From: CAZCFB01 sp964511535
GTDB taxonomy: Bacteria > Myxococcota_A > Polyangia > GCA-2747355 > CAZCFB01
Length of the DNA: 37,083 nt
NCBI GenBank assembly: GCA_964511535.1
Contig: CAZEFW010000088.1
Coordinates: 1-37,083, forward strand
Reading direction: 5' to 3'
Part shown: piece after piece, positions 31,695 to 37,083 of the stretch
Layout: each line of letters starts with the position of its first letter
Numbering within the stretch: position 1 is the stretch's first letter
Notes under the pieces: generated by a model
What the model was told of the DNA's origin: nothing
Seen by the model: only the letters and a program-made list of their open reading frames with translations
Databases searched by the model: none
Program-made: the position numbers and the translations under genes

Positions 31695-33371
31695 ATGTCC
31701 GCCACGGCTGGACGGCCCGACGACGACGCGCCCCGGCGGAGCGCTGGAGCCCCCGGCGAGGCCAGCTCGCGCCGCGGGGTGATCCTGGCGGTGGCGCTGG
31801 TCACCCTGCTGTCGCTGGCGCTCAAGGGGCTGTTCTTCCTCGAGCCGCCGGGGCGAGACCAGTCGCTGTTTTTGACCCAGGCGGCCATGCTGCTCGACGG
31901 CCAGGCCCTCTACTCCGAGATCTGGGAGCACAAGCCGCCGGGGATCATCCTGCTGTACGCCCTGGCCATGGCCGTGGCGGGCCGCTCCTACGAGGCGGTC
32001 CAGGTCGCCGACTGGCTCGCGCTGTGGGCCACGGCCCTGGGCTTGCTCGGGCTGGCGCGGGCCGCGGGGCTGGGCGCGGCGGGGCTGGTGGCCAGCGCGC
32101 TGTACCTGGTCCACGCCAGCGGCGCGCTGTTCGGCGGCTACTGGGCCACGGGCCAGCCCGAGGTGTGGATGGACCCGCTGGTGGTGGGGGCCCTGTGGCT
32201 GCTGTTCACGCTGCGCCCCGGGCGACCCGGGGCTCCCCGGGCTGCGGTCGCCGTCGGGGCCATGGTGTCCGCGGCGATCCTGCTCAAGTACTCGGCGCTG
32301 CCTCTGGCCGTCGGGGCGGTGGCCGCGCTGGGGTGGCGGTGCAGGGGCGCCGGCCGGGCCGTGGGGCTCAAGCTCCTGGCGGCGCTGGCGGCGGGCGGCC
32401 TGGCGCCGGCCCTTCTCCTGCTGGCCTACCTCGGCGCCACGGGCGGCCTGGCCGATTTCTGGTCCTCCACGGTGCAGTTCAACCTGATGCATCGCGAGGT
32501 GGCCACCCGGGCCTGGCACGCCGAGCCGCTGGCCAATGTGCTGCGAGAGCTGATGCCGCTGTTGCTGCTCTACCTGGCGAGCGCCGGCGCCCTGCTGGCC
32601 GCCTGGTGGGGCCGCGGCAAAAGCCCCCGGGGCACGGACAGGGCAGGCACCCCCGCGGAGGTGACGGTCTGGGCCGCCCTGCTGTGGCTGCTTTGCCTGC
32701 TGCAGGTGTTCTGGCAGGGCAAGTTCTGGGCCTACCACTACCATGTCATCCTGCTGCCGCTCTGCCTGACCGCCGCGGCGGGGCTCCACGCCGTGGTCAC
32801 GCTGCTGCGCCGCTGGATGCCGGCGGCGCTGGCCGTGGGCCTGACGGTGCTGGTGGCCGCGGGGCTGTCGCTGCCGGACCTGGCGGTGTGGAGCGGCTAC
32901 CTGCGGCGCCACGGGGTCTTGCTGCACTGGACCGGCGGGGAGGTGGCGCAGCGAACGATGCTCTCCTACCGGCGCGCTGACTATGTGTACGCAGAGACGG
33001 CGCGCCTGGCCCGACGAGTGGCCCGGCAGGTGCCGCGAGGAGAGGCGATCTTCGTCTGGGGATTCGAGCCGGGGATCTACTTCCAGTCGGAGCGCCCCGC
33101 CGCCTCCCGCTTCCTTTACGACTACCCGCTGATGCCCCGGTTCGCCGCCCTGCACCAGCGCCACGTGGCCGCGCTGCTGGACGACCTGCGGCGCGCCCGC
33201 CCGCGGCTGTTCATCGTCGGCACCCGGGATCGCAACGACATCGAGCAGAGCGACTCGCTGACTCAGCTGCGGGCCCTGCCCGCCCTGGCCAGGTACGTCA
33301 AGGCCACCTTCGGCGACGGCCGCCGCGTCGGACGGTTCGTGGTCTTCCCTCGCCGCGCCGGCGCGCCCTGA
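31695..33371 (+). CDS. GT39/PMT-like membrane glycosyltransferase
   Basis: The 558-residue protein has a polar N-terminus followed by about ten membrane segments. GRDQSLFLTQAAMLLDGQALYSEIWEHKPPGIILLYAL is the catalytic-loop pattern of GT-C fold (GT39/PMT/ArnT-like) enzymes, although the usual D-E is D-Q here. These transfer a sugar from a polyprenyl-phosphate donor to a lipid or protein on the outer side of the inner membrane. A soluble C-terminal tail (VWGFEPGIYFQSERPAASRF) is typical. It begins two bases after the lipoprotein stop, so it is co-transcribed with the PEGA and lipoprotein genes and may modify an exported product. The acceptor is unknown. Confidence 0.82.
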   Translation: MSATAGRPDDDAPRRSAGAPGEASSRRGVILAVALVTLLSLALKGLFFLEPPGRDQSLFLTQAAMLLDGQALYSEIWEHKPPGIILLYALAMAVAGRSYEAVQVADWLALWATALGLLGLARAAGLGAAGLVASALYLVHASGALFGGYWATGQPEVWMDPLVVGALWLLFTLRPGRPGAPRAAVAVGAMVSAAILLKYSALPLAVGAVAALGWRCRGAGRAVGLKLLAALAAGGLAPALLLLAYLGATGGLADFWSSTVQFNLMHREVATRAWHAEPLANVLRELMPLLLLYLASAGALLAAWWGRGKSPRGTDRAGTPAEVTVWAALLWLLCLLQVFWQGKFWAYHYHVILLPLCLTAAAGLHAVVTLLRRWMPAALAVGLTVLVAAGLSLPDLAVWSGYLRRHGVLLHWTGGEVAQRTMLSYRRADYVYAETARLARRVARQVPRGEAIFVWGFEPGIYFQSERPAASRFLYDYPLMPRFAALHQRHVAALLDDLRRARPRLFIVGTRDRNDIEQSDSLTQLRALPALARYVKATFGDGRRVGRFVVFPRRAGAP

Positions 33372-33381
33372 TCAGGGCGCG
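33362..33381. terminator. Perfect 20-bp palindrome between convergent genes
   Basis: CGCGCCCTGATCAGGGCGCG is self-complementary along its whole length and contains the GT39-like stop codon. Only 12 bases separate it from the converging gene, so it may be a shared terminator (hairpin over GATC) without T-tracts. It could also be a protein-binding site. Confidence 0.45.
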
Positions 33382-33383
33382 GC

Positions 33384-36300
33384 TCAGTACGCCACGCGCG
33401 CGGCGTGGATGTCCCAGTCCGTGTTGTTCCACTGGGACCAGACCACCAGGTACTCCCGGTTGCCACGGACCACGCGCGGCGTGGTCTGGTTGGGCGCCAC
33501 GGCGGCCACCACTAGCCCGGCGGAGTCGAGCAGCGCGCCGGTGTGAGCCACCCGCGCCGCGTAGATGTCGGAGCTGGCGTTGCGCTTGTCAGCCCAGACC
33601 ACCAGGTACTCCTGGCCCGCCGCGGCGATGCTCGGCCCGGCGACGACGTTTCCGCCGGGCGCCAGCATGGTGCCGTTTTTCGGGCTCGGGCCCTTGGCAT
33701 ACGAGACCATCGCGCCGTACAGCCCCTGCGTCGAGGCGCGGTTGTCCAGCCAGGCCACCAGCGCGGTACCCTGGGTGACCCCGCCTGCCTGCGCCGGAGT
33801 GAGCTGAGCGCCGATGGCGCCGGACACCGTCACCGCGTTGAGGTTGAGCAACTTGAAGCTGCTGTCCACGTGCGCGCCGAAGATGTCGTAGGCGCTGGCC
33901 CCACCCTTGGCGTTCCAGGTCACCAGGAAGTCGCTGCCATTCCATGCCAGGCCCACGGTGCCGTCCAGGGGCAGCGGGCCCTTGTGGATCTGCTTGCCCC
34001 CGGCGTCGACGACCTTTCCCGCGGCGTCCACCCGCCCGCCGTACACCTCGCGGTTCAGGCCGCGATGGTCGCGCCAGGCCACCATGAAGCCGGCGCCGTC
34101 AGAGGCCACCCGGGGCACCGTCTGCTCGCCCGAGGCCTTGACCACCTCGATGCCCTTGGGCTCGAGCACCTTGCCGTTTCGGTCCAGCCGCGTGGCGTAG
34201 ATGTCCCAGTTCTTGTGGCGGTAATCGGCCCAGGCCACCAGGGTGTGCCGGCCGTTGTGGGCGGCTGCCGGATGCCACTCGTTGCCCGCGCCGGGCCTGA
34301 GCTGGATGCCTGCCTTGTCCAGCACCTTGCCGGTCTGGCTCACCCGCGTGGCGTACACCCGCGAGGTGGCGCTCGCCCCGGCGCGCCAGAGCACCACGAA
34401 GTTCTCCCCGTCGAAGACCAGGTCGTTGACGCGCTGGTCGCCCACCATCTGCACCACCGGGATGCTGACCTGGTCGAGCACGCCGGGCAGCAGCGTACGC
34501 ACGCACCGCCCGCCGCGAGACTTTCCGCGGTTCAAAGGATTGTCCTGGCTGCGGCGGGCCGCGCGCAGGTTGCCCGCGGAGAACAGGAAGGATCCGCCGC
34601 GCACGATCTTCTCGGTGCCACTGCCGCCGCCCATGGGATCGGTGAGAAGCGAAAACCCGAGCTTGGAGATGTTCCAGTCCCAGGTCCACTCCCACACGTT
34701 GCCCGCCATGTCGTACAGCCCCCAGGCGTTTGGCTTCTTGCCCCCCACGGGGAACGGCGTCGACTTGTTGTACCAGGCGATGGCGTCGGCCGCGGCGTTG
34801 CCCTGCGAGCACTGGGCCTGGGTCAGCGTGCCATTGTAAAGCGCCGTGGTCGTCCCGGCGCGGTAGGCGCGCTCCCACTCGGCATCGGTGGGCAGGCGGT
34901 AGCCCGGGCAGGCCAATAGCTTCTTGCCCGGGTAAGGCGTGTCCTTGCAGTCCGTGGTCTTCTGCGCGCCGGTGCAGGCGTAGCACGCCGGCAGGCCGCG
35001 GGCCTTGGACAGGGCGTTGCAGTAGGCCGCGATCTCGTGCCAGGTGATGTTCTCGGCCGGGCAGGTGTCGAAGCAGGGCGGCTTGGAGGCGGGGCCGGCA
35101 TCGTATGGGCTGTAGCCCATGAGCCCGGTGAACGCTCCCTGGGTCACCTCGGTGACCTGCACCTCGTAGCTGCGTGTGATGTGCACCTGGTGCCGCTCCT
35201 CGTTGGTGTTGCGGCACGGCTCGGCGAGCGGCGATTTGGGCGAGCCCATGAAGAACTTGCCCCGGGGCACCGGCACCCAGCCGCCCGGCGTGTCCGTGGT
35301 GCGCACCAGGCGGAAGCCGGTCTCACCGCCGGCGTAGGTGGCGGCCGCGGAGATGCGGGCCGAGGCGCGCAGGTCCCTGGGCAGGTGGCTGTGCGAGCCG
35401 CCGCGGGTCACGCGGTTGCCGGCGCCGGCCTGCACCGGGTCGTTGGCCGGGGTATTGCCCAGCTTCGCCTTGTACGCGTCGTGGACCCACTCGGCCACGT
35501 TGCCGGCCATGTCGTACAGCCCCAGCTTGTTGGGCTGCTTGTCGCCGGCGACATGGGTGGTCATCGACGCGTTGCCCGCGTACCAGGCGATCTTGTTGGC
35601 CGCCGGCGACAGGGTGCCGCAGCCGCCGAGGCTGCCGGTGTACAGCTGATCCTTGCCGCCGGCGCGGTAGGCATGCTCCCACTCCGCCTCGGTGGGCAGC
35701 CGGTAGCCCGGGCAGAGGTACAGTTCGGAGCCCAGAAACGGCTGGGCCGCGGCGCAGGTGGTGGTGGTGCAGTCGTAGCACGGGGTCAGCCCGCGGGCCG
35801 CGCTCAGGGCGTTGGCGAAGGCGGCCGCCTGGTGCCAGGTGACGTTGTCCACCGGGCAGGCTTCGCCGCACTTTTTGGACGAGGGGTTGGCGCCCATGAC
35901 CGCGCGGTACTGCGAGCCGGTCACCTCGAAGGCGGTGATCTCGATGGCGTGGGTCAGGGTGACCCGTCGGCGGTCCTCGTTGGTTGGGTTGCAGCTGTCG
36001 CCCGGCATGGCGCCCATGTAGAAGCAGCCCGCCGGCACCGCGCACCAGGTCATGCCCAGCTCGTCTCCCTTGCACGACTTGCTGTAGGTCGGCTGGGCGC
36101 AGATGCCCAGGTCGCCGGTGTAAATATCTTGCGAGGTCCCCGGCTGATCGGATTGCGGCCCGTCAGGGGGCGGGGCGGGCTGGTCGGGCTTCGGTCCGTC
36201 CACCTTGATCCCGGGTTTGTCCGGCGCCGGTCCGTCGGGCTTGGCCTGCTTCTGATCCGGCGCGGGCCCGTCGGCCACGGGCAGGTCGGTGGCCGGCGCG

Positions 36301-36584
36301 TCTGGTTGCAGGTCTCCCCCGCCAGTCTCGGCGCGGTTCAGGTCCTGCAGCGGGGCGTCCGGGAGCGGTCCGTCTGGCGCCGCGTCCACCCCTCCGTCCA
36401 CGGGCGCGTCCACGCACTCGCCCTCGAAGCAGACCTTGCTGCCCGCGCAGCGCGGCTCACAGCGCCGGGGATCGTAGGGCGCGTCCAGGGGCCACAGGCC
36501 GTCGCAGCCGCCGGCCCCGCCGAGCAGCAGCGACGCCAGGCTGGCGAACAAGACCTGTCGCAGGGCGGAGTCTCTTGGGGCCAT
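33384..36584 (-). CDS. Lipoprotein with two FGE-fold domains and seven propeller-like repeats
   Basis: The 1066-residue protein has a lipobox ending GGAGGC (Cys27) and a Cys motif homologous to the 31433 lipoprotein. A long Asp/Pro/Gly linker (about 60-160) follows, then two formylglycine-generating-enzyme (SUMF1) folds at about 177-425 and 433-697. Both contain YRLPTxAEWExAYRAG, LYDMAGNVxEW and RGGS. From 705 to the end there are seven repeats of about 50 residues built around V-x-W then xxYxxRV, fitting a seven-bladed propeller. The active-site cysteines of true FGE (in the GGSYMCHRSYC segment of human SUMF1) are absent from both copies, so both are probably non-catalytic binding folds. It lies three bases after the stop of the PEGA-type paralogue. 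Its substrate or partner is unknown. Confidence 0.85.
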   Translation of the reverse strand: MAPRDSALRQVLFASLASLLLGGAGGCDGLWPLDAPYDPRRCEPRCAGSKVCFEGECVDAPVDGGVDAAPDGPLPDAPLQDLNRAETGGGDLQPDAPATDLPVADGPAPDQKQAKPDGPAPDKPGIKVDGPKPDQPAPPPDGPQSDQPGTSQDIYTGDLGICAQPTYSKSCKGDELGMTWCAVPAGCFYMGAMPGDSCNPTNEDRRRVTLTHAIEITAFEVTGSQYRAVMGANPSSKKCGEACPVDNVTWHQAAAFANALSAARGLTPCYDCTTTTCAAAQPFLGSELYLCPGYRLPTEAEWEHAYRAGGKDQLYTGSLGGCGTLSPAANKIAWYAGNASMTTHVAGDKQPNKLGLYDMAGNVAEWVHDAYKAKLGNTPANDPVQAGAGNRVTRGGSHSHLPRDLRASARISAAATYAGGETGFRLVRTTDTPGGWVPVPRGKFFMGSPKSPLAEPCRNTNEERHQVHITRSYEVQVTEVTQGAFTGLMGYSPYDAGPASKPPCFDTCPAENITWHEIAAYCNALSKARGLPACYACTGAQKTTDCKDTPYPGKKLLACPGYRLPTDAEWERAYRAGTTTALYNGTLTQAQCSQGNAAADAIAWYNKSTPFPVGGKKPNAWGLYDMAGNVWEWTWDWNISKLGFSLLTDPMGGGSGTEKIVRGGSFLFSAGNLRAARRSQDNPLNRGKSRGGRCVRTLLPGVLDQVSIPVVQMVGDQRVNDLVFDGENFVVLWRAGASATSRVYATRVSQTGKVLDKAGIQLRPGAGNEWHPAAAHNGRHTLVAWADYRHKNWDIYATRLDRNGKVLEPKGIEVVKASGEQTVPRVASDGAGFMVAWRDHRGLNREVYGGRVDAAGKVVDAGGKQIHKGPLPLDGTVGLAWNGSDFLVTWNAKGGASAYDIFGAHVDSSFKLLNLNAVTVSGAIGAQLTPAQAGGVTQGTALVAWLDNRASTQGLYGAMVSYAKGPSPKNGTMLAPGGNVVAGPSIAAAGQEYLVVWADKRNASSDIYAARVAHTGALLDSAGLVVAAVAPNQTTPRVVRGNREYLVVWSQWNNTDWDIHAARVAY

Positions 36585-36587
36585 GGC

Positions 36588-37083
36588 TCAGAACCTCCCC
36601 GACAGGCCGAGGCTCGCGCCCCGGGCCAGGGGTGCCACGCCCACAGCGGTGACGCCCTCGCCGCCAGGCTCCGCGGGCCGGGTGACGAACAGGTAGATGG
36701 AGACCCCGGCGGCCACCGCCGCCGCGCCCATCAGAATGTTCCCGGCCAGCACCATGTCCCTGGCCGACTCTATATCGTCGTAGTGCCCTGCCAACTCGTC
36801 ATCGGGCGGCCCCGGGGCGGCGGCAGCGGCCGCGGTGTACGCGTCATGGGCCGACTCGCCGCGGCTGACGCCCACGCCGTAGAGCGCCGCCGCGGTGGCG
36901 GCCAGGGCAGCGCCGGCACCGAGGGTCGACCAGGCCCACAGGGTCCGTGTGCGGCGGACAGATGACGCGTCGTCGTCCGGCGCGTCCGGCTGCACGGCGG
37001 GGGCGGGAGCGGGGGCGGGAGCGGGAGCGGGAGCGGGAACGGGAGCGGGAGCGGGAACGGGAGCGGGAGCGGGAGCGGGGGCG
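36588..37083 (-). CDS. Partial PEGA-family paralogue (C-terminal part)
   Basis: The 5' end lies beyond the window. The visible part, read on the minus strand, is a long Pro-Ala linker (PAPAPVPAPAP), then an Asp-rich link and two membrane helices ending RGASLGLSGRF. It matches the C-terminus of the protein at 30375 (ALYGVG-x-RG-x-AHD, YDDIESARDMVLAGN / YADVEQARTMVMVGH). The GTG at 36995 is not needed as a start because the frame is open to the window edge. It is upstream of and nearly touching the FGE-fold lipoprotein gene. Confidence 0.75.
   Translation of the reverse strand, partial: APAPAPAPVPAPAPVPAPAPAPAPAPAPAVQPDAPDDDASSVRRTRTLWAWSTLGAGAALAATAAALYGVGVSRGESAHDAYTAAAAAAPGPPDDELAGHYDDIESARDMVLAGNILMGAAAVAAGVSIYLFVTRPAEPGGEGVTAVGVAPLARGASLGLSGRF
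36999..37083. repeat. Hexamer coding repeat, GGGAGC-type
   Basis: At least thirteen near-identical 6-base units (GGGAGC, GGGGGC, GGGAAC) run to the window end. On the minus strand they encode Ala-Pro dipeptides (with some Val-Pro), a flexible linker. Such units expand and contract by slippage, and the assembly may be unreliable here. Confidence 0.85.

Noticed and set aside
33384..36584. Active formylglycine-generating enzyme (sulfatase activator)
   Set aside because: The catalytic cysteine pair is missing from both domains and no sulfatase gene is nearby.
36999..37083. A regulatory or telomere-like hexamer repeat
   Set aside because: The repeat is in frame with the minus-strand gene and encodes a Pro-Ala linker.

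Overview
The window is GC-rich bacterial chromosome, densely coded on both strands with many overlapping stop/start codons (ATGA, TGATG). It most resembles a Myxococcota-type (former deltaproteobacterial) genome. The signs are lipoproteins with Asp/Ala/Gly/Pro-rich linkers behind a small Cys motif, a Ser/Thr kinase, formylglycine-enzyme-fold lipoproteins, a PEGA-domain protein, a soluble PAS hybrid histidine kinase and VgrG proteins. The assignment is by gene style only; there is no rRNA or other phylogenetic marker. No rRNA, tRNA, CRISPR array, insertion sequence or phage integrase was seen. One 100-N gap (15291-15390) is a scaffolding artefact flanked by an identical 55-bp overlap.

Layout. 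1-198: leader made largely of heptamer tandem repeats. 199-3054: TPR plus dynamin-like GTPase. 3120-5054: PAS-PAS-HisKA-HATPase-REC hybrid kinase. 5195-6493: a polypeptide with two CDP-alcohol phosphatidyltransferase motifs. 6663-8280: divergent Ser/Thr kinase and rnhB. 8365-13674: two tandem vgrG genes, a translationally coupled YkgJ-type cysteine-cluster protein and a methyltransferase. 13689-16575: pncB and a plant-type nicotinamidase (NAD salvage) on either side of a small fatty-acid-hydroxylase-like gene that the gap splits. 16661-21699 (minus): mnmG, a Cys-rich lipoprotein, a FadL-type outer-membrane protein and homoserine-kinase-like thrB. 21783-25156: EF-hand lipoprotein, membrane adenylyl cyclase and a DUF2135-like membrane protein in a tight operon. 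25203-30174 (minus): five-gene Tad/Flp pseudopilin cluster. 30375-37083: a PEGA/TPR membrane protein with a lipoprotein, a GT39-like glycosyltransferase, and on the opposite strand a large lipoprotein (two FGE folds plus seven propeller-like repeats) behind a truncated paralogue of the PEGA protein.

The most distinctive non-coding feature is a set of intergenic arrays whose units differ in sequence but all have a strict 7-bp period. On the protein side the unusual items are the double CDP-alcohol transferase, the TPR-dynamin fusion, the nonapeptide needle of the second VgrG, the pseudopilin cluster with no motor genes, and the duplicated PEGA/lipoprotein module in inverted orientation. Function calls rest on motifs read by eye; no database search was possible.
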